Of a stretch of DNA of 60,476 nt, positions 40,473-50,345 are shown piece by piece. The translations under genes and the position numbers were made by a program. Location: the NCBI GenBank assembly GCA_038214535.1, contig JBBQRS010000013.1, forward strand, positions 1 through 60,476. The letters are read 5' to 3'. Numbering within the stretch: position 1 is the stretch's first letter; the number at the start of each line of letters is the position of its first letter. Under the pieces are notes generated by a model, which saw nothing but the letters and a program-made list of their open reading frames with translations, was not told the DNA's origin and ran no database searches. Source of the stretch: JBBQRS01 sp038214535 (GTDB lineage Bacteria; Chloroflexota; Anaerolineae; CG2-30-64-16).

Positions 40473-41643
40473 AGAAAACTCGGCGTTGCGCCTCCCGCAC
40501 CTCTCTGCACGCCGCGCGTGGGTTGCGGCAGGGTTCTTGATCGTGCTTCTGCTCGCGGGCTGCACATCGGTCGCGCCGACGCCCGCCGCGCCGACGCCCG
40601 CGGAAGCCGCGGTTGCACCGGCGACCGCAGCGCCGGAACCCTCGCCCACGGTGAAGGCAACGCAAACCGAGGAAGTTGCGCCGACGGACGCGCCCACCCT
40701 CACGCCGACTGCGCTACCGCCGACGGAACCCCCGCCCACGGCCACCGCGACCAGCGCGCCGCCGTCGCCCACCCTGGCCCCGACGACGGAACCCACATCG
40801 CCCCCGGCCTCACCCGCCGCGCGGCCGTCCACGGCGGAACCGCGTCCACCGAGCGGTCCCGGCATCGTCATTGACCATCGTGCCGTGGACGATTTCGACC
40901 GCATCCCGGATGAGTACATCCAGAAGGCCACTCAGCTCCGCCAGTTGGCGCGCGGCGCGTCCGTGATTGATAACATCAACAACGGGCTGAACTGTCTGGC
41001 GAACAACTTCGACGGCCGGCGGCCCAACTTCTGCGACCGCGGCCTGTCGCCCGACCAGGTGGTTTCCGATCCGAAGTACAACCGCGACAACTGGACCATC
41101 GAATTCCACGCGCCGCCGCCGGGCCTCAACCCGCCCTGGGGCACAAAGCTCACCGCGTTCGTGGATCGCATCAACGGGTTCGGCGCCAATGTCCCCTTCG
41201 ACGTTGCGAGCTACACCATTGACTATGTCGAGTTGCAGGATGGCGGCAATATTGACGACATCTACTTCAAGAACGATCCCAACGACCGCCACCCCAGCAT
41301 CGAGGACATCGCCGCCCTGGAAGCCGCCCACCCCGATCTGACCATCGTCTACTGGACCTCGAATCTGGCCCGCTCCATCGGTTCGCCCGATTCGCAAAGC
41401 TTCAACCAGCAAATGCGCGCCTATGCCGCCGAGCACGGCAAAGTGCTGTTCGACATGGCCGACATCGAGTCGCACGCACCCGACGGCTCGCCGTGTGTGG
41501 ACAATGGTGGCCGCAACCTCCCGGCCATCTGCGCGGAGTACACGAACGAAATCAATGCGGGCCATCTCAACAGCGTGGGCAGCCAACGCGTCGCAAAGGC
41601 CATGTGGGTGCTGATGGCGCGACTGGCGGGGTGGTCCGGTTGA
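40453..41643 (+). CDS. SGNH-like lipoprotein with Pro/Thr-rich linker
   Basis: A 396-residue lipoprotein. LLLAGC places the lipidated cysteine at residue 37. Residues 40-135 are a Thr/Pro/Ala linker. The C-terminal domain has RGASVIDNINNGL near the start and NAGHLNSVGSQRVA near the end, which fit SGNH-hydrolase blocks (serine and histidine), though the match is remote. It could deacylate or acylate the glycan outside the cell. It overlaps the sulfotransferase gene by 20 bases and has GGAGGG upstream of the ATG. Confidence 0.6.
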   Translation: MQTSPLKENSALRLPHLSARRAWVAAGFLIVLLLAGCTSVAPTPAAPTPAEAAVAPATAAPEPSPTVKATQTEEVAPTDAPTLTPTALPPTEPPPTATATSAPPSPTLAPTTEPTSPPASPAARPSTAEPRPPSGPGIVIDHRAVDDFDRIPDEYIQKATQLRQLARGASVIDNINNGLNCLANNFDGRRPNFCDRGLSPDQVVSDPKYNRDNWTIEFHAPPPGLNPPWGTKLTAFVDRINGFGANVPFDVASYTIDYVELQDGGNIDDIYFKNDPNDRHPSIEDIAALEAAHPDLTIVYWTSNLARSIGSPDSQSFNQQMRAYAAEHGKVLFDMADIESHAPDGSPCVDNGGRNLPAICAEYTNEINAGHLNSVGSQRVAKAMWVLMARLAGWSG

Positions 41644-43139
41644 GTCGAAGCAAGGCCGCCGGGTTGACGATCTTCGGCATCGCGGGGATCGGCGTCATCC
41701 TGATGTTGTACGCGACGGCGCAGGGCGCGGGGACATCGCCCGATTCGGTGGGCTACATCCGTAACGCCCGCGCGCTGGCTGCGGGTCACGGGCCGGTGTC
41801 CGCGCAATTCCCGCCGCTCTTCCCCGCGCTCCTGGCGCTGATCGCGCAGTTCGGCGTCGCCCCGCTCGACGCCGCGCGTGGCCTCAACGCGCTGCTCTTC
41901 GGCGCGAACATCGTGCTGGTCGGCGCGGCCCTGCTCATGTGCTTCCCGCACCGGGTCTGGCCCGCCGTCAGCGGGGCGCTGCTCCTGCTGATCACACCGG
42001 CCCTGACCGGCATACACGTCATGGTGTGGAGCGAGCCGCTCTTCATTTGCTTGACGCTGATCTGTCTGATCGTGCTGGCCCGCTGGCTCGCAGCGCCGCG
42101 CGCGGCGTGGTGGCTGGCCTCTGCGGGCGCGGCGGCGCTCGCCCTCCTGACGCGCTACGTGGGGCTGGCGTTGGTGTTGACCGGCGCGCTCGGCATCCTG
42201 TGGCTGGGTCGTCAATCTCTGCACCGTCGCGCCGGGCTGGCCCTGGCGTGGAGCATCCTCGCCCTGACGCCGCTCACCGCCTGGCTTCTGCTCGGCCCGA
42301 CCGATACGGGGCGCACCCTGGGGCTGCACCCGCCCGGCATGTCGCAATTCCAGCAGGCGTTGAGCACAACGACCGGCTGGTTGCCGGCGCCCGCATCCAC
42401 GGACGCCGGCGGTCGCATCATCCTCTGGGGCGTCATTGTCGCCTGGGCGGCCTTCGTCTACGTCCGGCGCGCCCGATCCGCGCCCCCTGCCCCGCCCACG
42501 CCGCTCATGCTCAAGCTCATCGGCCTCCTGGCCCTTTCCTATGCCATCATGCTGGCGCTCTCGATCACCTTCTTCGACGCCAATACACCGCTCGATGACC
42601 GCATCCTCTCGCCCATTTTCGTCGCGGGGGTTCTCGGCGTGGTCTATCTGGCCGGTGAGACGATCCGGTTGTCGCCCTCACCGGCGGGCGCGACGGTCAT
42701 CATGGCAATCGTCGCGCTGCTCTTCGGCGTGCTGGCCCTGCGCCAGACGGCTCAGAGCATCGCCCACCAGCACCGCGACGGTATCGGGTTTTCCAGCCTC
42801 GCCTGGAAACAGTCGGCCTTGTTGCTCCAGGTCTCCGAACTTCCGCCCGGCGTGGAGCTATTCACGAATGCGCCCGAACCGATCTATCTCATCACCGGGC
42901 GAGACGCGCGGCCCTTCCCGCGCCCGCGCGACGCGATGAGCGATACCGCGAATGCGGCCTTCGCCGGGGAAATGCACACCCTGGGCGCGGCCCTCGCTTC
43001 GGGCGATGCGGTCGCCGTCTTCTTTCGCACGCTGCCGCAACGCGCGCGCCCCTCGGAGGCCGAGTTACAGGCGAACACCGGCGTCAGGGTGGTGAGCGAA
43101 ACAACGGACGGCGCGATCTATGCGGGAAGCGGAGATTAA
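41640..43139 (+). CDS. membrane glycosyltransferase (GT-C, ArnT/PMT-like)
   Basis: A 499-residue protein with about 10 membrane helices. The first external loop has SPDSVGYIRNARALAAGHG, the acidic motif of GT-C enzymes that use lipid-linked sugars. It would add a sugar to the glycan or to a lipid on the outer face. No ATG fits; TTG at 41640 overlaps the previous stop (TTGA), and GTG at 41631 is an alternative. The frame upstream to 41493 lies inside the lipoprotein gene. Confidence 0.75.
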   Translation: MSRSKAAGLTIFGIAGIGVILMLYATAQGAGTSPDSVGYIRNARALAAGHGPVSAQFPPLFPALLALIAQFGVAPLDAARGLNALLFGANIVLVGAALLMCFPHRVWPAVSGALLLLITPALTGIHVMVWSEPLFICLTLICLIVLARWLAAPRAAWWLASAGAAALALLTRYVGLALVLTGALGILWLGRQSLHRRAGLALAWSILALTPLTAWLLLGPTDTGRTLGLHPPGMSQFQQALSTTTGWLPAPASTDAGGRIILWGVIVAWAAFVYVRRARSAPPAPPTPLMLKLIGLLALSYAIMLALSITFFDANTPLDDRILSPIFVAGVLGVVYLAGETIRLSPSPAGATVIMAIVALLFGVLALRQTAQSIAHQHRDGIGFSSLAWKQSALLLQVSELPPGVELFTNAPEPIYLITGRDARPFPRPRDAMSDTANAAFAGEMHTLGAALASGDAVAVFFRTLPQRARPSEAELQANTGVRVVSETTDGAIYAGSGD

Positions 43140-44316
43140 CGCGCCGATGCCAGCCGTCAGCGTCATCATCCCGGCCTACAATCAGGCGCACTACCTCCAT
43201 GAGGCGATCCGCAGCGTGTTGGCGCAGACCTGCCCCGACTTCGAAATCATCGTCGTGGATGACGGTTCGACCGATGACACGCCCCGTGTGACGCAAGAGC
43301 ACACCGATCCACGAGTGCGATATATCTATCAGCAGAACCAGGGTCTATCGGCGGCGCGCAACACCGGCATCCGCCATGCGCTGGGCCGCTACCTGACCTA
43401 TCTCGATTCGGATGACCTGTTCCTGCCCGACAAACTGACGTTGCTGATCGCGGAAATCGAGCGCCCACCCGCGGCGGGGCTGGTCGCGGGGCAGGCTATC
43501 CCGATAGACGCTGCGGGAAACCCCATCGGTCATATTTTCGATCAACCGTTGCCCGCAGACCCCGGAATGCTGCTCCTCGGCAACCCGTTGCACGTCGGCA
43601 GCATCCTGCTCCGCCGGGAGTGGCAGGAACGCGCCGGTTTCTTCGATGAGTCTCTGCGCTCCTATGAAGATTGGGATATGTGGTTGCGCCTGGCGCGCGC
43701 CGGGTGCCCTATGCGCTCCATCGCCCGGCCGGTATCGTTGTACCGCTTCCACAGCGCGCAGATGACGCGTCACGGCGTACAGATGACCGGGGCTACTTTT
43801 GCGGTGCTTGACAAGGTCTTTGGCGACAAGAACTTGCCCGGCGACTGGCGGGCGTTGCGCACACGGTCCTATAGCCGCGCCAACGTGCGCGCGGCTGCGC
43901 AAGCTTATCTCGCCGCAGACTATCCGAGCGGAGCCGGATACCTGATCCAGGCCGTGGCGCAGGATTCGTCGCTGATCGCAGACGATGCCGCCCGGCTGGC
44001 AGATCATCTAGCCGCGTGGTCGGAATTGCCTAAGGTCGGCGACCGGATAGACTTCCTGGAATCCATCTATGACCATCTGCCGCCGGAACTGGAAATCTTA
44101 AAACGCCGCAAACGCCACGACCTGGGCCGCGCGGCGATGCAATCCGCGTTCGAAGCCTATCACCGTGGCGACCTACCCGCCGCGCGCGATGCGGCGCAGC
44201 GGGCGTTCCGTCATGATCCCCGTTGGCTTGCCAACCGTGGCGCCGTGGCCGTGTTCGTTCGATCCTATTTGCCATCGCCGCAGGCCGCCCGGTCGGAACA
44301 GACCCATGCCGGGTGA
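43120..44316 (+). CDS. GT2-family glycosyltransferase
   Basis: A 398-residue GT-A enzyme. VSVIIPAYNQAHYLHEAI, VVDDGSTDDTP and the metal motif DSDD (96-99) are typical, followed by a YEDWDMWLRLA acceptor-site segment. The C-terminal 130 residues are helical. It uses a nucleotide sugar in the cytoplasm. The ATG at 43120 overlaps the previous gene by 20 bases; the ATG at 43147, with GGGAAGCGGAG upstream, is an equally good start. Confidence 0.88.
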   Translation: MREAEINAPMPAVSVIIPAYNQAHYLHEAIRSVLAQTCPDFEIIVVDDGSTDDTPRVTQEHTDPRVRYIYQQNQGLSAARNTGIRHALGRYLTYLDSDDLFLPDKLTLLIAEIERPPAAGLVAGQAIPIDAAGNPIGHIFDQPLPADPGMLLLGNPLHVGSILLRREWQERAGFFDESLRSYEDWDMWLRLARAGCPMRSIARPVSLYRFHSAQMTRHGVQMTGATFAVLDKVFGDKNLPGDWRALRTRSYSRANVRAAAQAYLAADYPSGAGYLIQAVAQDSSLIADDAARLADHLAAWSELPKVGDRIDFLESIYDHLPPELEILKRRKRHDLGRAAMQSAFEAYHRGDLPAARDAAQRAFRHDPRWLANRGAVAVFVRSYLPSPQAARSEQTHAG

Positions 44317-44335
44317 TCGCAGGAGTTAATTTTCG

Positions 44336-45088
44336 ATGTCCGAAGCTCGTTCCAAGTTTCTGCGCCCCAGAGTCACGCCGTTCGTCATCCTCTTCGTCGA
44401 GCGTTCGGGGAGCACCTATCTCGCCACCGCGTTGGCCGCGCACCCGCACATCCTGGCCCACCGCGAACAATTCGCGCAGTTACGCCAACAGGGCAAAGAC
44501 GCGGCCGAACAGTTGGCCTGGGCGCGCGACTTCTGGACGCCCCCGATGATCGGCCCCCACGCGGCGCTGGGGTTCAAGACCAAGACGACGGACGTCCTCG
44601 ATCTGGACGGCTTCGCCCAACTGGGGGAGGAAAAACACTGCAAAGTGATTCACCTGCATCGTCGCAACGCCGTCAAAGGCGCGATTTCCACCATCCGGGC
44701 GCGCGATCTGCACGCGGCCTCCGGCAACTGGAACCTGCTCAAGGAATCGGATCGCCGCCCGCCGATCGCCATTGACCCGGATGACCTGCAAGGGCACATC
44801 GAGTTGCACGAAAAGTGGGATACCGAGTTGCGAGATTATGTCAACGTACTCGGTCGCCCGACCCTGGAACTGACCTATGAGGAACTGCTGCAAGACAAAG
44901 CGGCGTTCATGGCGCGCGTCTTTGATTTCATCAACGTCGCGCCGCAGTCCGTCGAAGGCAAGACCCACAAGAACACCAGCGACGACCTGCGGGAAGCCGT
45001 CACCAACTTCGCTGCTTTGAAAGCCGGCTATATCGGAACCCCCTATTACGCCATGTTCGACGAAGTGATCCAGACATGCCGGGATTGA
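44336..45088 (+). CDS. sulfotransferase-family protein 3
   Basis: A 250-residue PAPS-dependent sulfotransferase-like protein. FVILFVERSGSTYLATAL is the phosphosulfate loop and VIHLHRRNAVKGAIS the 3'-phosphate region. It resembles sulfotransferase 1 (34689) in size and order of motifs more than sulfotransferase 2. Its stop overlaps the next gene by 13 bases. Three such enzymes in one locus imply a multiply sulfated product. Confidence 0.83.
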   Translation: MSEARSKFLRPRVTPFVILFVERSGSTYLATALAAHPHILAHREQFAQLRQQGKDAAEQLAWARDFWTPPMIGPHAALGFKTKTTDVLDLDGFAQLGEEKHCKVIHLHRRNAVKGAISTIRARDLHAASGNWNLLKESDRRPPIAIDPDDLQGHIELHEKWDTELRDYVNVLGRPTLELTYEELLQDKAAFMARVFDFINVAPQSVEGKTHKNTSDDLREAVTNFAALKAGYIGTPYYAMFDEVIQTCRD

Positions 45089-46950
45089 TCGGATTCGCCG
45101 GGCCATCGGGCGAGACCCCAGAAGCCGAACGCCTGGCTGCAATGGCGCGCGCCCTGGAGCCGGAAGCCCGTTTCGTTGTGGAGCTGCATCACGAGCCGGG
45201 GCTTGGCCTGGGCCGCGTGGCGCTGCCGTTCGCCGGCAATGGCCCCCAGCCGGTATGGGACGACACAGGCTCGCTCGGCGTCGTCATGGAAGGGGAATTA
45301 TACAATCGCAACGACCTGTTGGGCTTGCTGCCGGAAGATGAACGCCCATTGCTGGCAGCAGGGGACGCCGGACTTCTGTTGCGGCTCTTCCGCGCGCACG
45401 GCGCGGCTTTCGCCTCCGCCGTGAACGGCGCGTTCGTCGCCGCCTTCTGGGACCGCCCGCACCATCGGCTCACGCTGGTCAACGACCGCCTGGGCCTCCA
45501 GCCGCTCTATTGGTCGCAGATCGGCGATCGCCTCCTGTTTGCGTCCGGCGTGCGGGCGCTGCTGGCCGACCCGGCCTTGCCCCGCCACGCGGACCGGCTG
45601 GCAATCGCGCAGTTCCTCACCTTCGATCACATGCTGGGCACGCGCACCCATCTGGAAGATGTGTATCTGCTCACGCCGGGTTCGGTGCTGACCTGGGAAG
45701 ACGGGCAACTCCACGAACGCAGCTATTGGTCGCCGGTTCACCCCGAATACTACACCCTCCAGACGGAAGTCGCCTGGATGGATGACCTCGTGCAACACCT
45801 CCGCCAGGCGGTGCGCCGCCAGGACATTGACAACCGGCCCGCCGGACTGTTATTGAGCGGCGGATTGGATTCGCGCGTCATCCTGGCGTTCATGGCCGAA
45901 GCGCGCCATGACCCGCCCGTGACGGCCTTCACCTGGGGCATCCCCGGCTGCGACGACCTCCGCTACGCGCGCGCACTGGCCCGTGAGGCAGGCCTGTCGC
46001 ACGTCTTCACCGAACTGCGCCCCGATTGGTTGCTGCACGGCGCGGACGAAGCGATACGCGTCGCCGACGGGCTGGGCAACATCGTCAACATGCACGCCCT
46101 GCCGACGGCAGCGCCGGCCGCGCAACACGCGCAGGTCATGTACAAGGGCTTCCTCGGCGACGCGATGTTCGGGTTCGGGCTGCGCCATTTTCACTATGCG
46201 CGCTATGACCCCGCGACGTGGGCCGAGGCGCACATGCAAACCATGCGCGACCGCGGCGTCATCACCTTCGACACCTCCGTGCATGACGACCTGTTCTCGG
46301 ACGCGTTCAAAGCGACGCTCGGTGACGGGCTGATGGAGAGCTACGCGGCGGTCATGGCCGAGTCGCCGTCGTCAGATCTCACGGACCAGCGCATCGTCTA
46401 TGACCTCAGGCAGCGCGTGCCGCGCATGACTCTCAACGGCGTGGAAGCCCTGCGTAGTCACATGCTGGTGCGTTTGCCCTTTGCCGACAACGATCTCGTC
46501 GAATTTTCGCTCACCATCCCGCCCGGCCTGCGCTATGACCGCCGGCTCGTCAAAAACGCCTTCATCCGCGCCTTCCCGGCCTACGCGCAAATCCCCACCA
46601 CCGAGACGGGGCTGCCCATGATGGACAACCTCACCACGGTGCGCATACAGGCCGAGAATTGGGCGCGCTGGCACGCGCGCCGGGTCATCAAAGATGTGCG
46701 CTATCCCGCCCGCCGCCCTTATAAGGACTACGGCGCGTGGTTCCGCACCATCCTGCGACCCTGGCTCGAAACCACCTTGCTCGACTCTCGAACGCTGGAG
46801 CGTGGCTATTACAAGCCGGAGACCGTGCGCCGGTTGGTCGCCGAACACATGGCGGGGACCGACCACACCGTGCGCCTCGGCGCGTTGATGACGGTGGAAC
46901 TGTGGCAGCGCCGCTATCTCGACGCTGCACCGGCGGATGGCGCACGATGA
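45076..46950 (+). CDS. asparagine-synthetase-like protein lacking the glutaminase cysteine
   Basis: A 624-residue AsnB-family protein. The C-terminal ATP-pyrophosphatase loop is intact (LLLSGGLDSRVIL, 258-270). The N-terminal Ntn domain is recognisable (MEGELYN 71-77; NDRLGLQPLYW 136-146), but the start reads MPGLIGFAG rather than MCGI, so the Cys that frees ammonia from glutamine is replaced by proline. It may use free ammonia, another amine, or form an amide or lactam as beta-lactam synthetase does. AsnB homologues occur in many glycan loci. No upstream in-frame start would supply a Cys2. Confidence 0.85.
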   Translation: MPGLIGFAGPSGETPEAERLAAMARALEPEARFVVELHHEPGLGLGRVALPFAGNGPQPVWDDTGSLGVVMEGELYNRNDLLGLLPEDERPLLAAGDAGLLLRLFRAHGAAFASAVNGAFVAAFWDRPHHRLTLVNDRLGLQPLYWSQIGDRLLFASGVRALLADPALPRHADRLAIAQFLTFDHMLGTRTHLEDVYLLTPGSVLTWEDGQLHERSYWSPVHPEYYTLQTEVAWMDDLVQHLRQAVRRQDIDNRPAGLLLSGGLDSRVILAFMAEARHDPPVTAFTWGIPGCDDLRYARALAREAGLSHVFTELRPDWLLHGADEAIRVADGLGNIVNMHALPTAAPAAQHAQVMYKGFLGDAMFGFGLRHFHYARYDPATWAEAHMQTMRDRGVITFDTSVHDDLFSDAFKATLGDGLMESYAAVMAESPSSDLTDQRIVYDLRQRVPRMTLNGVEALRSHMLVRLPFADNDLVEFSLTIPPGLRYDRRLVKNAFIRAFPAYAQIPTTETGLPMMDNLTTVRIQAENWARWHARRVIKDVRYPARRPYKDYGAWFRTILRPWLETTLLDSRTLERGYYKPETVRRLVAEHMAGTDHTVRLGALMTVELWQRRYLDAAPADGAR

Positions 46951-48020
46951 ACGGCACTGAAACTCTGTCCCGCCCGTTGAAGCTCGGCGTCGCCACCGAG
47001 GAAACCTGGGGCTTCCTCGATGACATCTACGCCGAGCTTTCGGCGCATCACGAGACAGCGAAGTTCGAGCGCCGCACGCTCACCCTGCCGGCCTTCAACA
47101 CACGGTTGAACCGCCGCCGGTTTAACAATGATCTGACGGCATTCCTGCAATCGAACGACGTGGTTTTCTTCGAGTGGGCCAGCAGCTTGCTCGCGGAAGC
47201 GACCCGGCTGCCGAAATCCGCCGCCATCGTGACCCGTCTGCACCGCTATGAGATGTACAAATGGGCCGACAAGATCAATTGGGACGCCGTAGACGCGATC
47301 ATCCTGGTCAGCGAAGCCAAGCGCCGCGAGTTCACCCGCCGCTTCCCGGCACAGGCGGGGAAGATCGTCGTGATCCCGGAAGCCGTCGCGCCGGATCGCT
47401 TCGAACCGGTGTACCGACCCTACCGGGGCGACATCGGCATCCTGTGCCATCTGCGGCCGCGCAAGCGCGTCTACGATCTGATCCTCGCCTTCTCGGAGAT
47501 TGCGGGCGCGCGGCCCAATCTGCACCTGCACATCGGCGGCGGCGAGGCGTCGGGCTTCGAGGAGTACGCCGCCGTGCTGCCTTCGCTGGTCGAGCGGCTC
47601 AACTTACAGGATCGCGTGACATTCTACGGCGCCGTCGCTGACCCCGTCGCGTGGAACCGGAACATGGACATCCTGGTCTCCAACAGCTACTCGGAGGGGC
47701 TACAGGTCTCCATCCTCGAAGCGATGGCGATGCGTCGCTACTGCATCTCGCATCATTGGGAAGGGGCCGATGAGTTGCTCCCGCCGGAGAACCTCTTCTT
47801 CACCGAACGCCAACTCATCGAAACCCTGCTCCGTTACAACGATGCGACCGAAGCGGAACGTGAGGCGCAGCAAGACCGGCTGCGCCAAATCGTCCTCGAC
47901 AACTTCGACATCAGTCGCACCAAAGTCGCCATCCGTCGCCTCATCGAGGGCGTCGGGGCAGGGCTTGCGCCCGCCCGCTTTGCGCCCGATGAGCAGCCGG
48001 AACACCCAACGCTCGCGTGA
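46947..48020 (+). CDS. GT4-family glycosyltransferase A
   Basis: A 357-residue GT-B enzyme. The C-terminal nucleotide-sugar half has GILCHLRPRKRVYDLI and the E-x7-E pattern in SYSEGLQVSILEAMAMRRY. The N-terminal acceptor half is less conserved. It starts with an ATG overlapping the AsnB-like stop (ATGA); the frame from 46737 lies inside that gene. Donor and acceptor sugars are unknown. Confidence 0.85.
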   Translation: MNGTETLSRPLKLGVATEETWGFLDDIYAELSAHHETAKFERRTLTLPAFNTRLNRRRFNNDLTAFLQSNDVVFFEWASSLLAEATRLPKSAAIVTRLHRYEMYKWADKINWDAVDAIILVSEAKRREFTRRFPAQAGKIVVIPEAVAPDRFEPVYRPYRGDIGILCHLRPRKRVYDLILAFSEIAGARPNLHLHIGGGEASGFEEYAAVLPSLVERLNLQDRVTFYGAVADPVAWNRNMDILVSNSYSEGLQVSILEAMAMRRYCISHHWEGADELLPPENLFFTERQLIETLLRYNDATEAEREAQQDRLRQIVLDNFDISRTKVAIRRLIEGVGAGLAPARFAPDEQPEHPTLA

Positions 48021-49225
48021 AGATCGGTTATCTCCTGCAACAGGGCGTGGAAATTCGCGTGCCGCCCTTCGATGGCCCGGCCATCCACGTGCGCGAAGTG
48101 ACGCGCGAGTTGATACGGATGGGGCATGAAGTACGCATCCTCACCCAACTCGGCCGCGACATCTGGCGCACCGACGATCTGGAGCGCTTCATCCTCGTGC
48201 CGGTTCCCGCGATGGATGCCGGGACGCGCCGGAAAGTGGAAAGCGCCGTCCGCCGGGTTCAGCACGAGTTGCAATTGCCCTATGCCGCGCTCTTCGACAG
48301 CACACGGTTCGCCAATGCCTGCACACGCGAACTGCAAGGATTTGATCTATTGTACGAACGCATGAGTTGGGTCAGTTACGGCGGGGCGCTCGCCGCGCGT
48401 CGGTTGGATATTCCGCTGGTGCTGGAGAATAACGGCGACCACCTGGCTGACCTGGAAGCGAAAGGCATCGCCCCCCGCGGCGCGCAATACCGGCTCTCAA
48501 CGGCGTTGATGGGCCGCGCGGTCCAGCAGGCCGCGCACGTGGTGGTCTCCGGCGACGGCTGGCGCGACGCGTTCATCCGGCGCTGGCACGTCGCGCCGGA
48601 TCGCGTGACGACAGTGGAAAACGGCACCGCGCTCGTGCGCCTGCTGCCCCGTTCTTCCCTGCGCGCTTTCCGCGCGGACGAGTCAACCCCTCTCAAGTTG
48701 GTCTACCTGGGCGGCTTCCAACCGTGGCAGGGCGTCGAGGTGCTGCTCCGTGCGCTCGCAGGCAACGCAGCCCTGGGGAAAGCGCACTTGACCCTGATCG
48801 GTTCCAGTTCCGAGACGGCGCAACAACTCGCCGCCGACCTGGGCCTCGCGTCGCAGGTCACGTTCACCGGCGCGCTCAGCACAGAGGCCTACGCGCCCTT
48901 GCTGGCCGGCGCGGACATCGGCCTCGCGCCCTATTGCGGCTGGCCCGAATATTCCGGCCTCAAGTTGTTCGACTACAAGGCGGCCGGCCTGGCGATCATC
49001 GCGTCCGGCGAGGAGGGGCGACCCGCCACGCTCAGCCACGCGCAAACCGGTTGGATCGTCCCGCCGTGCGACCAGGCGGCGCTGGGAGACGCGCTGGCGC
49101 GCCTCGCTGCCGCTGCGCCGCTGCGCCGCCGGTTGGGACGTAACGCGCGCCTCGAAGCCGAAGCCCATCACGGCTGGGACGCCACCGCGCGTCGCCTGGA
49201 GACGATTTTCGGGGAGTTGGTATAG
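48017..49225 (+). CDS. GT4-family glycosyltransferase B
   Basis: A 402-residue GT-B enzyme. The N-terminal KIGYLLQQGVEI and AIHVREVTRELIRMGHEV segments are typical of GT4. The C-terminal half has LVYLGGFQPWQGVEVLLRAL and GLKLFDYKAAGLAIIAS, the donor-binding region. The start is a GTG overlapping the previous stop (GTGA). It belongs to the continuous glycan operon. Confidence 0.86.
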   Translation: MKIGYLLQQGVEIRVPPFDGPAIHVREVTRELIRMGHEVRILTQLGRDIWRTDDLERFILVPVPAMDAGTRRKVESAVRRVQHELQLPYAALFDSTRFANACTRELQGFDLLYERMSWVSYGGALAARRLDIPLVLENNGDHLADLEAKGIAPRGAQYRLSTALMGRAVQQAAHVVVSGDGWRDAFIRRWHVAPDRVTTVENGTALVRLLPRSSLRAFRADESTPLKLVYLGGFQPWQGVEVLLRALAGNAALGKAHLTLIGSSSETAQQLAADLGLASQVTFTGALSTEAYAPLLAGADIGLAPYCGWPEYSGLKLFDYKAAGLAIIASGEEGRPATLSHAQTGWIVPPCDQAALGDALARLAAAAPLRRRLGRNARLEAEAHHGWDATARRLETIFGELV

Positions 49226-49227
49226 CC

Positions 49228-50325
49228 GTGTCTCTGCCTCTCGTCAGCATCATGATGCCGGCCTTCAATGCCGCCGCGTACATCGGGACGGCCATCGAAA
49301 GCGCCCTGGCGCAGAGCTTCCCCGATTGGGAGTTGATCGTGGTCAACGACGGCTCCACCGACGCCACGGGGGAAATCGCCGCCGGATACCGCGACCCGCG
49401 CATCCAGGTGATCACCCAGGCCAACGCGGGAGAGGCCACCGCGCGCAATACCGCCCTGGCGGCGATGCACGGCAAATACGTGGCCTTTCTCGACGCCGAC
49501 GACGCCTTCCTGCCCGATCACCTTCAACTCACCGTCGCCCGGCTCGAGTCGAACCCAGGACTGAGTGGCGTGTATACGGACGGCTTTCACTGTGACGAGA
49601 CGGGTGCGCGCCTGGGGCCGCTCTCGGCCCGGCGGCGCGGCCCATTTGAGGGCGACCTGTTCGAGCCGCTGGTGCGCGCCTCTGACGTCTTCGGCCCGCC
49701 GTTGTGCGTGCTCCTCCGGCGCGATCTGATCCTGCAACACGACCTGCGGTGGGACCCCGCCATCGTGATCGGTCCCGATTGGGATTTCTTCATTCGCTAC
49801 GCCCAATTCGCGACCTTCGATTACATCGCCGAGCGCACGTGTCTCTATCGCGTCCACACCTCGAACATCACCGTGCGGACGGGCGCGGAGAAACGCCGGG
49901 CTTCGCTGGCCCTGTGCCGCGAGAAGACCATCGGCCTGCCGCGCTTCCCCGAATGCGCCGTAGAAACGCGCGCCTGGGTCTTTTATGAGCTACTCGTTGA
50001 ATTATTGGATGGGCAACCGGCAAGACAAAATCAAATGCTGGCCCACCTCCAATTTCTTGCCTTGCCCGCCGCCGAGCAAGCGCGTTTGCAGCGCCTCATG
50101 GCGAGCCGCGCCATCCGGGCGGGGCAAACGGGCGACCACATCGCCCACTGGCTGGCGGCCGCCCGCACGCTCGATGGGACCGACCCGCGTACGGTCGTCC
50201 TTGCAACGCTCTATCGTCTGAGTCCGGGCGCCGGGCGTCTGCTGTTGCGCGCCCGCAGCGAATCACATGACGCCGCGCCGGCGCACCCGCTCGCCGACCT
50301 GCTGCAACCCGGCGAACACAAGTAA
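49228..50325 (+). CDS. GT2-family glycosyltransferase
   Basis: A 365-residue GT-A enzyme: VSIMMPAFNAAAYIGTAI, VVNDGSTDATGE and the metal motif DADD (89-92), then GPDWDFFIRYA. It resembles the GT2 gene at 43120 in organisation. The GTG start follows the previous stop by two bases. A helical C-terminal tail follows the catalytic domain. Confidence 0.87.
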   Translation: MSLPLVSIMMPAFNAAAYIGTAIESALAQSFPDWELIVVNDGSTDATGEIAAGYRDPRIQVITQANAGEATARNTALAAMHGKYVAFLDADDAFLPDHLQLTVARLESNPGLSGVYTDGFHCDETGARLGPLSARRRGPFEGDLFEPLVRASDVFGPPLCVLLRRDLILQHDLRWDPAIVIGPDWDFFIRYAQFATFDYIAERTCLYRVHTSNITVRTGAEKRRASLALCREKTIGLPRFPECAVETRAWVFYELLVELLDGQPARQNQMLAHLQFLALPAAEQARLQRLMASRAIRAGQTGDHIAHWLAAARTLDGTDPRTVVLATLYRLSPGAGRLLLRARSESHDAAPAHPLADLLQPGEHK

Positions 50326-50345
50326 GAACCAACCCATGACAACCC

